IMG/VR virus record: IMGVR_UViG_3300006947_000018
Span: 1-48,228 of that record
Direction: 5' to 3' (one strand)
From: a virus
DNA: 48,228 nt
Positions 8,280-17,438 of the stretch are shown here, in pieces. The notes beneath the pieces were generated by a model, which saw nothing but the letters and a program-made list of their open reading frames with translations, was not told where the DNA came from and did not search any database. The position numbers were made by a program, and so were the translations under genes. The first letter of the stretch is position 1, and each line of letters begins with the position of its first letter.

Positions 8280-8956
8280 TTGTAGCCTATTTGCATAAAT
8301 CTTGTATAAGCAGGTGTTATCAACTGCCCTACAAAATGTGTTTTAGATAGAGGGTATTTAATACGCATATCTTCGATATCGTCACATGGATTAATGTGAC
8401 CCTCGAAGTCTTTGCTATTGTTAGTTTGCATAACAATTAATTGATCATCGTCTGCTGATTCAAACCATTCTGTGTCCATGTGTTCGCAACTGGTGTTAAT
8501 AACACAATCAGGCTTAACTCTAATTAGTTCTCCGCCTGTGGTAAATTCCATATTATTTGTCGCTATGACCGACATGTCTGCTACCACACCTTTATATTTC
8601 CAAAAATCGTGTACATACTTTTGATTAAGTTTTTCAGATAGTTCTATTGCGATTGGGTCTACATCAAAACCGTATATGCGTTCTATAGTCAATGCTTTAT
8701 GAAGTGGCTCAACTAACGTTCCAATCCAGCAACCTAAAATAGCAACTGTCATGTTACTCGGCAATGGAGTAACTCGATATAGTTCTCCTAATAACCAAGT
8801 CTTACTTGCTAATTGTCCTTTACTAAATGCGTCTCGCGGATACACACCTTGATGCTGTATAATATGTTCGAACCAACTAGGGGAAGGTCTCCAAAATCCA
8901 TTGTCAATGTACTTTGTTACTTGTTCCCAATTATTTAATGTTATTGTATCGTTCAT
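8276..8956 (-). CDS. Class I SAM-dependent methyltransferase-like protein
   Basis: This 226-residue protein has a Rossmann-type methyltransferase core: VAILGCWIGT (residues 71-80) is motif I, the SAM glycine loop, with Cys-Trp in place of the usual acidic or glycine residues, and YGFDVDP (95-101) is the acidic strand that binds the SAM ribose. CVINTSCEHM may be the motif IV region. The substrate is unknown. It overlaps the 1187-residue repeat protein by 26 bases and ends the tailoring operon, so O- or N-methylation of the same product is a reasonable inference. Confidence 0.7.
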   Translation of the reverse strand: MNDTITLNNWEQVTKYIDNGFWRPSPSWFEHIIQHQGVYPRDAFSKGQLASKTWLLGELYRVTPLPSNMTVAILGCWIGTLVEPLHKALTIERIYGFDVDPIAIELSEKLNQKYVHDFWKYKGVVADMSVIATNNMEFTTGGELIRVKPDCVINTSCEHMDTEWFESADDDQLIVMQTNNSKDFEGHINPCDDIEDMRIKYPLSKTHFVGQLITPAYTRFMQIGYK

Positions 8957-11900
8957 ATAACCAATTGTAGTCGTTAATATTATTTAACTGATCTAAATTA
9001 TCTTTGTTTTCTAAAGCGAACGCCTTGCCTTCGCTGGCACCTCTTTTAGCCTGATTCCAAAATTTAGCAGTTGCTAAAGGATTAAGCCAACTATTCAATC
9101 TGTTGACACTATCCGGATCAGTACTTAATGTTAATTTAACACTCTCTCTAAAAGCACTACGCCATGTGCTATAGGCATCTGTATTAAAACGTGTTACACA
9201 ACTAACTTCGGGCATGGATTTAAATCTGTTACTAAGACCTGTTGTAAAGTCTAGACCCCAACTAGTAGCATCGCGTACTTGTTGTGTGTTAAATAATTTA
9301 ACTCCACCATATCCGTATTCTTCGCCAGTGACTGGATTGCTACTTGCCCATACATGTACGACTTCTTCATCATACATATCTGGTATATAACTAAAGTCAA
9401 AGTCTTCTGTTATATCAGCATCAGCATCAACAACCCAAAACATATCGCTCTTTATTGTATTAGCGGCTTCTTTGTGTGCGTTAAATATTCCCTCAATGTC
9501 TTTGATCCAGGTAGCATCGAAACGTGCTGTAAGACGCTTATATGCGTCCGTAGACCCCGTTTCCTTGTACGATAGGAACACTATGTCGTACTGTTTAGAC
9601 GTACTAAGAGCGTCTTTAACATAGTGTAGTTTGCCCTTTGATGTTTTACTGTATCTGACATCATCACTGCTGTAAGACGCTTTAAATACGTCTAAGAGGG
9701 GGTTTGGCCATAGTCTAACACCGCCATACGCATGTACTTTACCTGATCTAGCATTAAGTTTTTGCCATATGTGTAACTGGTCTGCGTTTTCAACTGCGGG
9801 TTTAAACTTGCTATTCCAGGTGTCAAATGTATCTACATTGCTATCAACTGTCCAAAAATACGCATTAGAATCCTGTGATCCAAACTCGTTTAATTGTTGT
9901 TTTAGCGGAACATCATTTGTAAATGTATACACATTCCATGATGGTGTTTCACTTGCCTGCTTGGGCATTAATTTTAAATCTGTAAATGTGTTATTAACAA
10001 TTTCTTTTTCTGTAAATGTATTATCCACAAATAAATCTGTAGGACAAAGCCTTACGTCTGTATGTACACCTTGTTCGTTTTGCCATACATGGACATTTTT
10101 AATATCCCATTGTGTTGGATAATAACTAAAGTCAAAATCATTTGCTATTTGTACGCAATAGTCTACAACCCAAAACATTTTTGTTTTAGTTTGCTCAGCA
10201 CATTGTTTATAGAATTCTGACACCCCGGACTTAACATCTTCGGCAGTCATTGTGTACACAGGATATTCTTTTTGTGTCGAACAAATACTTCTAATATATT
10301 TAGGTCTGCCTTTTGTTTGTGCTACTTTAGGATTTAAACTAACTCCACCATAGTCGTATTGCTTACCTGTAATTGGATTTAGTTTCTGCCATACATGTTG
10401 CTTTTCGGCATCCCAAACGCCTGGCACAAAATCAAAGTCAAAGTCTTCTTCGACATCTACGTCTGGCTCAATTACCCAGAACCAATCTTGTGTGCTAAGT
10501 TCTCTACCTTCTTCTTCGCTACTGTATTTTTCAAACACAGGTTTTGTAAATGGCGATACATCATGTATCTTTGTTTCAGCATTTTCCCAATTTAAAGGCA
10601 ACCAACGTACACCACCTATTTCCTCTGGGTACTTATGTTCTAATTGTCCTGGTACATGGAATGTGTGTATATAATCTTTTTCAAAGTTACTTGGCAACCA
10701 TTCTATGTCGTGGTCTATGACGTACTCTTTGTCTATTAACCAGCATTGCCCTTTTGCTTGTGAGTAATCGTTTGGATCATTAACAATATATACATTATAA
10801 CGTTTAGGCTTAACAGGTAAATCTTTATGTATTTTATATTCACCTTGATGTTCTTTTGGCACCCATCTAACTCCGCCCATAGGCGTTGGGTACTTATGTT
10901 CTAATTGTTTAGGCACATGGAATGTGTGTATAGTCTGTCTATCAAAAGAACCGGGTGTCCAATCAATGTCATCATCGATCTGATACTCCTTGTCTATTAA
11001 CCAACAATCTTCTGTGACTATACTAAGATCTTCGACATCATCAACAAACAATATTGGGTATTCTTTTTTGTGTATGTTTAAACTGCCTTTATATTTTGTC
11101 GATGTATTGACGTTATAACTTTTAGGTACTAGGTAAACACCACCCTCTTGGTCGGGGTATTTGTGCGTTAACTGATCCGTAATTTTAAAATTAAGTAAAT
11201 ATTTTTGCTCATCTTTAGTAGGAACGTATTTAAAATTGTTATTAACTGAATGTTCTGAATCAATGACCCAACACATCTTTGTCCTACTCTTTTTAATTAG
11301 TGATGAGAAGTCTTTGGGGTTATCAGTATAAAATATATCATACTTAACAGGATTAATGCCAGCCTGATATTTATTTTTAGTCATATCAAAATCTTTATGT
11401 ACTAGCCTAACACCACCACATCTATTATCCCATGCTTCTGTAATATCTGCTGGATAACGGTCGTCTAAATGCCCGGGTACTTTAAATATATGAATAAAGT
11501 CGCTTTCATGACTAGCAGGCACATAAAATAACTTGCCGTTAAATTGAAAATCTCTATCAACCATCCAAAACCATTCTGTTTTACTACGTTGAGCATAGTC
11601 GCTGTATTCTTCTGCTGTAAAGTCATCTTCGTCTATATAGAATACATCGTAACTATCATCCTCAATAGGACAAGACGGGTGTATCTTAGTTTCTGCTGTT
11701 CTCCAGTTTTTAGGCACTAATCTAATACCGCCCATTGCCATAGGATATTTTTCTGTTAATTGATATGGCATCCTAAAAACATGTATCATCTTGTCTTCAA
11801 ATGGGCTAGGTACCCAGTCTACTGTTTTAATATTAAATTTATGTTGAGCATCAATTAACCATACATACTCGTCATCAAATATCTTACGTTGGGCATAGTC

Positions 11901-12494
11901 GTCTACATTCCTAACATAAAATTGTGGATACGATTTACTGGTATCTAAAAAGTTATGGAATTTTGTATCGCACTCTTTCCAATTACGGGGAAACAATTTT
12001 ACTCCGCCTTCGTCTGCTGGATACTTATGCTCTAGTTGTCCACGTAAATGAAAACTATGTATAAAGTCTGGCTCAAAGTTACCTGGTGCCCAGTCTATAT
12101 TATCTGCTAATTTGTATTCAGGATCTACACACCAAACATGTGTCGCAAATTGATTATTATCAAAATATTCTATAGGCGTATCGGTATCAAGTGTTTCGAA
12201 CTTCTTTTTACATACAACATTATTCATCTCCTTAATACCTAGTGACTCTTTTTTAGGTATTAATTTTAATCCGCCGTAATTAGTTTTATTCCATTTCCAT
12301 ACATGTTCGTATCCGTGATCATATGACTTAGGTGTGTATTCAAGTACGTCATAGTCTAATAATTCTGTGTTAGGTTCAATCAGCCAATAGAGTTTTGTTT
12401 TAGGTTTAATTTCATCCTGTGTAGAGATTTGTTTAGCAAAAGGATATTGATCCTTTAGTTCTTCGTTTTCACCTATGTAGTAAATATCATACAT
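8931..12494 (-). CDS. Giant repeat protein with about eleven degenerate GT-A-like modules
   Basis: This 1187-residue protein has about eleven tandem modules of 85-120 residues. Each runs through a hydrophobic strand with an acidic motif (W-(L/V)-I-D-x-E/D-x-x-(I/V)-D), then D-(I/F)-(D/E)-(W/F)-x-P, then (I/V)H-(T/V)-(F/W), then K-Y-P or Y-G-Y, and closes with GGV-(R/K/S)-L/W. The last module (about residues 990-1090) is the most complete and resembles a GT-A glycosyltransferase, with FLSYKE near its start and a DxD-like WVVDADADI. A separate C-terminal domain (FRESVKL, INDYNW) is shared with the partial gene at the left edge. Modules 6 and 7 are so alike in DNA that they must be recent duplicates. 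The neighbours are sugar and tailoring genes. A glycosyltransferase or glycan-binding role is inferred, not shown. Confidence 0.7.
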   Translation of the reverse strand: MYDIYYIGENEELKDQYPFAKQISTQDEIKPKTKLYWLIEPNTELLDYDVLEYTPKSYDHGYEHVWKWNKTNYGGLKLIPKKESLGIKEMNNVVCKKKFETLDTDTPIEYFDNNQFATHVWCVDPEYKLADNIDWAPGNFEPDFIHSFHLRGQLEHKYPADEGGVKLFPRNWKECDTKFHNFLDTSKSYPQFYVRNVDDYAQRKIFDDEYVWLIDAQHKFNIKTVDWVPSPFEDKMIHVFRMPYQLTEKYPMAMGGIRLVPKNWRTAETKIHPSCPIEDDSYDVFYIDEDDFTAEEYSDYAQRSKTEWFWMVDRDFQFNGKLFYVPASHESDFIHIFKVPGHLDDRYPADITEAWDNRCGGVRLVHKDFDMTKNKYQAGINPVKYDIFYTDNPKDFSSLIKKSRTKMCWVIDSEHSVNNNFKYVPTKDEQKYLLNFKITDQLTHKYPDQEGGVYLVPKSYNVNTSTKYKGSLNIHKKEYPILFVDDVEDLSIVTEDCWLIDKEYQIDDDIDWTPGSFDRQTIHTFHVPKQLEHKYPTPMGGVRWVPKEHQGEYKIHKDLPVKPKRYNVYIVNDPNDYSQAKGQCWLIDKEYVIDHDIEWLPSNFEKDYIHTFHVPGQLEHKYPEEIGGVRWLPLNWENAETKIHDVSPFTKPVFEKYSSEEEGRELSTQDWFWVIEPDVDVEEDFDFDFVPGVWDAEKQHVWQKLNPITGKQYDYGGVSLNPKVAQTKGRPKYIRSICSTQKEYPVYTMTAEDVKSGVSEFYKQCAEQTKTKMFWVVDYCVQIANDFDFSYYPTQWDIKNVHVWQNEQGVHTDVRLCPTDLFVDNTFTEKEIVNNTFTDLKLMPKQASETPSWNVYTFTNDVPLKQQLNEFGSQDSNAYFWTVDSNVDTFDTWNSKFKPAVENADQLHIWQKLNARSGKVHAYGGVRLWPNPLLDVFKASYSSDDVRYSKTSKGKLHYVKDALSTSKQYDIVFLSYKETGSTDAYKRLTARFDATWIKDIEGIFNAHKEAANTIKSDMFWVVDADADITEDFDFSYIPDMYDEEVVHVWASSNPVTGEEYGYGGVKLFNTQQVRDATSWGLDFTTGLSNRFKSMPEVSCVTRFNTDAYSTWRSAFRESVKLTLSTDPDSVNRLNSWLNPLATAKFWNQAKRGASEGKAFALENKDNLDQLNNINDYNWLYERYNNIK

Positions 12495-12729
12495 GTCGTT
12501 TGTGCTCTGCTACTATGCTGTCTATTACAGTACTAATATGTTTAACTTCCATATCTATACCATCGTATCTTTTTTGTAATTCTGCGCCATACACAGGACA
12601 TACGCCTTTATGGTCTGGTAACTTGCCACCACAGGTATTACATCGACCCTGGAGTTTAAGTTTAATCGTCCTTAATATGGACCGGGACGTTATATGTGTC
12701 TTCGAATATTCTCGCATCTGTCTCATCAT
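12487..12729 (-). CDS. Small zinc-ribbon-like protein
   Basis: Up to 80 residues with a CNTCGG...GVCPVYG segment (Cys-x2-Cys and a third Cys about 13 residues on; His and Tyr nearby), which looks like a half zinc ribbon, followed by a helical, charged C-terminal part. The start is uncertain. The only ATG codons lie within the carbamoyltransferase gene (12729, 12726, 12717), giving an overlap of about 55-70 bases. Its stop overlaps the start of the giant repeat protein by 8 bases. The function is unknown. Confidence 0.6.
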   Translation of the reverse strand: MMRQMREYSKTHITSRSILRTIKLKLQGRCNTCGGKLPDHKGVCPVYGAELQKRYDGIDMEVKHISTVIDSIVAEHKRHV

Positions 12730-14200
12730 TAACTATAGGCATGCCTTTAACATTTAAACTGGTATTAAGTATCATTGGACAGCCTGTTTCATTATAAAAT
12801 TGTGTCATGAGTTCGTATAACTCAGGATGTTGTTGTTTGTTTACAGTTTGTACTCTGCTAGTACCGTCTGCGTGTACAATAGCAGGAAACTCGTCTGGCT
12901 TTTTACATCTAGCAACATATTGCATATACGGAGCATCGCTTACACGGCCTGGCATTTCAAAATAGTCATGTACATGCTCTTGTAAAATAATAGGAGCAAA
13001 CGGTCTAAACTCTTGTCGCTTTTTAATTTTGTTTACTTTGTCTTTAATTTCTAAGCCACGCGGATCAGCACTTAATGTTCTATTACCTAATGCTCTAGGT
13101 CCAAACTCTGCTTTGCCATTTGCTATTCCAAATATCTCGCCGGCTAGTAAACTCTTTAATGCTTTCTTAATAGGATACGCACCTTTGATATCATTGCCTA
13201 AGTACGGTCCTTCCCATTTAACTTTTGTGCCTGTTTCATTATAAACATGTAATGCCGCGGCACCTAAACTACTTCCAGCATCACCTGGGTTCGGCATTAT
13301 GTGTACATTTTCATACAACTTAAATAACTTACCATTAGCAACACAATTTAACGCACACCCGCCCATGAACACTAAATTCTTACTTAGTGTTTTACTTAAA
13401 GCATATCTGGCATACGCAAAAATTCTTTCTTCTGCTACTGCTTGTGCACTTGCGGCAATGTCATAATCTATTGGTCGTTGCCCCCATTCGTCTCTTTCTA
13501 CTTGAGCATTTCTATTTAGATAGTTCCACGGCAGACCTCTTTGTAAATTCTGCTTCATGTATATTGCGTTTTTATCTTCTTTTATTTTTGGGTCTCTAAA
13601 GAATTCATAATCCATCTGTGATTTGTACATGGGTTTGCCATATGCGGCCATGCCCATTAATACATATTCGTCTTCCATTGGTTTTAAACCGACATGTGCT
13701 GTCATGGCACTATAAAATAAACCTAGGCTACTTGGAAATGTTACACTATGTAATTTGTTAAGTTCGCCATTTTTCCAATGCCATATACTTGCTGTATCGA
13801 ATTCGCCGATAGCATCAATAACCATAACTGCGGCATCATCGAACTCACTAGTCAGTACACCTGCCGCGGCATGTGTCTCGTGATGCCAGTATGTCTTTAT
13901 AGGAATATTTTTAAGTTCAGGATAGAAGTCTTTTATCCATTTTTTCATTGATGGTTCTGTTAGACCTCTCCAGTTGCCAGCATACACATTTCTTAACTTT
14001 TTCATAAATGGTTTTTCGTGTAATACAATTACGTCTGGCTTTCCAAACTTTAAACAATCATTGATTAATTCGTGATTTAGATATGGGTCGTTTTTTATTT
14101 TGCTGTATCTTTCGGAATGTGAGGCAAAGACTATTTTGTCATCTTCAACAACTGTCGCGGCCGCATCATGGAATTGGAAACTTAAACCTAGTGTTCGCAT
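12662..14200 (-). CDS. NodU/CmcH-family carbamoyltransferase
   Basis: This 512-residue protein has the full family architecture: an N-terminal FHDAAATVV (His11, Asp12), SERYSKIKND, a HHETHAAAG segment (the metal/adenylate site of the TsaD-like domain), VIDAIGEFDTAS, GGCALNCVANG, and the C-terminal EFGPRALGNRTL signature of the YrdC-like half. These enzymes move a carbamoyl group from carbamoyl phosphate, through carbamoyl-AMP, to a hydroxyl on a sugar or antibiotic-like molecule. The length fits (about 500-600). It sits among glycosyltransferase, PLP and radical SAM genes, so a sugar hydroxyl is the likely acceptor. Confidence 0.9.
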   Translation of the reverse strand: MRTLGLSFQFHDAAATVVEDDKIVFASHSERYSKIKNDPYLNHELINDCLKFGKPDVIVLHEKPFMKKLRNVYAGNWRGLTEPSMKKWIKDFYPELKNIPIKTYWHHETHAAAGVLTSEFDDAAVMVIDAIGEFDTASIWHWKNGELNKLHSVTFPSSLGLFYSAMTAHVGLKPMEDEYVLMGMAAYGKPMYKSQMDYEFFRDPKIKEDKNAIYMKQNLQRGLPWNYLNRNAQVERDEWGQRPIDYDIAASAQAVAEERIFAYARYALSKTLSKNLVFMGGCALNCVANGKLFKLYENVHIMPNPGDAGSSLGAAALHVYNETGTKVKWEGPYLGNDIKGAYPIKKALKSLLAGEIFGIANGKAEFGPRALGNRTLSADPRGLEIKDKVNKIKKRQEFRPFAPIILQEHVHDYFEMPGRVSDAPYMQYVARCKKPDEFPAIVHADGTSRVQTVNKQQHPELYELMTQFYNETGCPMILNTSLNVKGMPIVNDETDARIFEDTYNVPVHIKDD

Positions 14201-14207
14201 AGTATAA

Positions 14208-14384
14208 TTATCTGTAAATGAAAGGGTCGCGTTTTCTTAATTCTTCTAAACGTTTCTTAAGGATCTTTTCTTTTTCAGATAACTGCGTCTCTTCGGAAAT
14301 ATCTTCGCCTTCACGTCCACGATCTTCGTTCCCGTCGGCATTAAGTTCAGTTATTTCTTTCTGTGTTTTTTTATAGTCTGTCAT
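14208..14384 (-). CDS. Small charged protein, 58 residues
   Basis: The ATG is at 14384, 4 bases after the stop of the glycosyltransferase-like gene, and the frame closes 7 bases before the carbamoyltransferase start. The product is very rich in Glu, Lys and Asp with a likely coiled-coil helix (about residues 34-52) and ends in KRDPFIYR, a conserved-looking basic/aromatic tail. The coding context and tight spacing support a real gene. The function is unknown. Confidence 0.6.
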   Translation of the reverse strand: MTDYKKTQKEITELNADGNEDRGREGEDISEETQLSEKEKILKKRLEELRKRDPFIYR

Positions 14385-14388
14385 AACA

Positions 14389-15969
14389 CTATTTATCGTG
14401 TCTTGTCAGATCATCAAAGAGATTATTGAATAAATCGACAGTGGTTTGAACATTAAAAAAGTGGTTTCTATTATGCTCTAACTTGTCCTTAATAGTATTA
14501 ATATCTAATGTATTTGTACATGCTTTATGTATTGTTTGTTCTGTAATATGCTTTATTCTTTTATCAGATTCACCTATATTGTCGTACCCTTCGTCAAACC
14601 ATTCTGGAAAAGTTTCAAACCCTAACTTGCGTAATCGCTCTAATGCTCCAGGATGAGTAACTAGTATAAATGGGTGTCCGTACATAATAGGCTTAAATGT
14701 TTTTTCAGTTAAAAAGCCAGTGTCATTCGGTGCTTCTGGATAATAGACTGTTTGATTATAATCAGGAACATATTGACTAAAGATGCCAGGCTGAGAAATT
14801 AAGTCAGGATCAAAAGAACTTTCATTTGCTATAGTAAACTCTGTATTAGCATACCATTCCCAATTTACCCATCTGTCTCTAAATTCATATGAATTGTTTT
14901 CTTGACTAAACATATCAGAGTTCACAGCATGTTGATTGTCAATTAAGTCATCTTCGATAATGATTGGCAATGCCTGGCTTAATGATGTATAATCGTCTCG
15001 TGTTAGAGCATGATGAAACTTATCAAATCTATCATTAACAGCGTCCAATGATCCAAAGTCGTTAACACCATGATTGTAAAATGGCTTATTTGGATCTAAG
15101 GAGAATCTAGCACTTACTATGCCTTTGTCTATCAACCCATTTTGTACAAGATGGTTTATAATGTATAGCCTGTGGTCTTTCATGTAGTTATTAAGACATA
15201 TAAATTTATATGGTTTATTATTTTTGTATATATTGTCAGGATTAAAATTCTTATGTATTAATGGGTTTCTTTCATCGTTGTCTGAGGATGCTTTATTACC
15301 TTGGAGTTCGTGTAGCATAAAGAATTCTACTTCAACTAGTTCTACGCCAAATTCTTGTTTTATAAGATTTGATCTAGACATCTTGCCGTTATTAAATGGT
15401 ATACTATGTGCTGAATACAAATACTTTACAAAATCTGCTTTACCAAACATTGTGTGTAGCCAAAAGAACAATCTATGTAAACTATACGACTCCGCTTCAA
15501 AGGCATTATCAATAACAATGTTTATACCTGCCCGATGTATTGATTGCCACATAGCAAGAGGTATACAATAACTATGTAGTCTGTGTACTATTACTATAAC
15601 GTTATTATGATATTGTTTTGCGTCTGTTATAATATTATCAATGTTTTTAACATCGTCAGCATTATTATAATGCTGTATCTCGACTTCTCTATCTAGCAAA
15701 TTTAAAAACATTCCTTCAGAATGGTCACTTTGGGAGAAATGAATATGATCCTGTTGATCTAGTTGTCCTATAATATACGGTGTGTTCCAATGCTCTTTAT
15801 AAAGTTTATCGTCTGTGTTCCATGTTTTATATTCAGCATGGGCTTGTTCAGGCGCAGGATCTATTAATGGAAAGATATGTGTTGGCGCATATATTTCATT
15901 TGGATTTTGTACATAGTGATTTATTATTGCTCCTTTATTAAAGCATAATATTTTTAAAGTATCTTTCAT
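14389..15969 (-). CDS. Putative glycosyltransferase, paralogue A
   Basis: This 526-residue protein has no DxD-type N-terminus that I can identify. The C-terminal half has FLTEKTFKPIMYGHPFILV followed by an L-x-x-L-G-F-E-T-F segment, the pattern of the donor-binding end of GT-B-like glycosyltransferases (the 'TEKxxxPI..G.PxI' box known from fucosyltransferase- and exostosin-like families). A central KPYKFICLNNYMKDHR is the likely start of the second domain, matching the ...FLCLNNRPRFHR of paralogue B. It overlaps paralogue B as ATGA. Sugar and acceptor are unknown. Confidence 0.65.
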   Translation of the reverse strand: MKDTLKILCFNKGAIINHYVQNPNEIYAPTHIFPLIDPAPEQAHAEYKTWNTDDKLYKEHWNTPYIIGQLDQQDHIHFSQSDHSEGMFLNLLDREVEIQHYNNADDVKNIDNIITDAKQYHNNVIVIVHRLHSYCIPLAMWQSIHRAGINIVIDNAFEAESYSLHRLFFWLHTMFGKADFVKYLYSAHSIPFNNGKMSRSNLIKQEFGVELVEVEFFMLHELQGNKASSDNDERNPLIHKNFNPDNIYKNNKPYKFICLNNYMKDHRLYIINHLVQNGLIDKGIVSARFSLDPNKPFYNHGVNDFGSLDAVNDRFDKFHHALTRDDYTSLSQALPIIIEDDLIDNQHAVNSDMFSQENNSYEFRDRWVNWEWYANTEFTIANESSFDPDLISQPGIFSQYVPDYNQTVYYPEAPNDTGFLTEKTFKPIMYGHPFILVTHPGALERLRKLGFETFPEWFDEGYDNIGESDKRIKHITEQTIHKACTNTLDINTIKDKLEHNRNHFFNVQTTVDLFNNLFDDLTRHDK

Positions 15970-17438
15970 AAGTATGTATTTAGGAACTTGAACAGATGAT
16001 TCATTATTGGTTCCTTGTCGTAAAATCTCCTATAGTTATGTATAATTTTATCCAATGTATTGCTGTTAATCCGCGAACGGTCAAAGTTTTTTATGATCTC
16101 TAGGAATGTATTATAACGTATATTGTGATCTAAGTCAAGATCGTATTGCGACGAACAGTTAAATTCTTCATGGAAGTTTTCAAAGCCTTGATCATTTAAA
16201 ACTTTGCTTGTACCTGGCATACCAAACGGTATAAACATATGGCCATATTGTATTGGCTTATATACTTTTTCTGTAAGAAATGCTCTCCATGGTTTAGGCG
16301 TTACATCTTTTATTAGTACTTCAGGATACGAATCAATAAATGACGGCTCGTAATAAGTTTCTACAGCAATAGAGTATATAGAGTTTTTATATATGTCATT
16401 TGAAAAACTTCTATCATTTAACAGGTCAGGCGTATTGTCTTTTAGATTAACCTTAACTGTTTCTTCTAACTCGGGTATAATCATTTGTTCTGGGTATTTT
16501 TTTAAGTTACTAAGTATCTGCTTAGGTGTCGTATTGTACATTGCTAACTCGTCAATCATTCGCGGTGAATGGAAATGCTCATACCATAGTTCTGCTATTA
16601 CTGGTTGAACAATATGCTGTTTAGCAGGATATTGCCAACGTCTTGATACATAGTTATTTTCAAGTAAGTTATTATCTCTTAAATCATCAAGTAATGCCAT
16701 TCTATGAAATCTAGGTCTATTATTTAAACAAAGAAAATCCTTAGATTTTTCAGCATTGAAATTTTCTATAATTTGTTCTTCAGATGTTTCATTTGTTATG
16801 TGTGTATACGATCCTCTATGATTAGTTATGCCTGAAGAGGCAACTAGTACTTCATTAATTCTAAAGTAATTAAACGTATCAATGTTAACGCCTGTATATT
16901 CTGTAAACGCCTTAGGTATATTATCAGTAGGTTGTGTTTTGTCGCCACCTACAATAAATGTAAAGTTTTTGCCAATCTCAAAAAGATCATTCAATATTTT
17001 TAAAACAGGATAGTAGTATGTAAACGTAAATGCTTCGAAGGACGCATCAATTAAAACAGGACATTGGATACTAGTAAGTTTCTTAACATCTTCGTTTGTA
17101 AGGAACACTAAATCGTCAGCATGTATAAAAACTATATCAGGCTTTGATAGCAGGTCATTATCATCTAGTGATAATCCTTTACTGATATATGTATGAGGAC
17201 CATGTCCAGCAACTCCGCGGACGCCTAGGCTTCCAAACAAGTGTGGAATATGCGGTATGCCTCTTGATGTATTTGTAAAATAGGAAACACCTGAATTTAA
17301 ATCTCCGCAAAAGATTTTCTCTTCAATAATAGGTGGTTCACTACACCAGGAAGGCTGTATAGTTAAGTATTCCTCAAAAATAGGATTTATAATTTTTCTA
17401 TCGGCTAAATCTATCCAAGCAATTCGTATATCACTCAT
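15966..17438 (-). CDS. Putative glycosyltransferase, paralogue B
   Basis: The start is set at the ATG 17438, which overlaps the radical SAM stop by 8 bases; an upstream TTG at 17450 is possible but weaker. The product is 490 residues. It shares FLCLNNRPRFHR, F-(L)-T-E-K-V-Y-K-P-I-Q-Y-G-H and L-x-x-x-G-F-E-N-F with paralogue A, in the same order, so the two are tandem duplicates that have diverged. They probably transfer two different sugars, or extend the same chain, in the pathway encoded by this operon. The family assignment rests on the C-terminal box and on context only. Confidence 0.65.
   Translation of the reverse strand: MSDIRIAWIDLADRKIINPIFEEYLTIQPSWCSEPPIIEEKIFCGDLNSGVSYFTNTSRGIPHIPHLFGSLGVRGVAGHGPHTYISKGLSLDDNDLLSKPDIVFIHADDLVFLTNEDVKKLTSIQCPVLIDASFEAFTFTYYYPVLKILNDLFEIGKNFTFIVGGDKTQPTDNIPKAFTEYTGVNIDTFNYFRINEVLVASSGITNHRGSYTHITNETSEEQIIENFNAEKSKDFLCLNNRPRFHRMALLDDLRDNNLLENNYVSRRWQYPAKQHIVQPVIAELWYEHFHSPRMIDELAMYNTTPKQILSNLKKYPEQMIIPELEETVKVNLKDNTPDLLNDRSFSNDIYKNSIYSIAVETYYEPSFIDSYPEVLIKDVTPKPWRAFLTEKVYKPIQYGHMFIPFGMPGTSKVLNDQGFENFHEEFNCSSQYDLDLDHNIRYNTFLEIIKNFDRSRINSNTLDKIIHNYRRFYDKEPIMNHLFKFLNTYL

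Noticed and set aside
8017-8298. 93-residue hydrophobic + strand ORF
   Set aside because: Its hydrophobic part mirrors the 52-residue gene and promoter on the other strand; no ribosome binding site.
14390-14397. GATAAATA on the - strand before the 58-residue gene, as a late promoter
   Set aside because: It is formed by the last codons and stop of the glycosyltransferase-like gene (Asp-Lys-stop) and leaves only 5 bases to the next ATG; coincidence is more likely.
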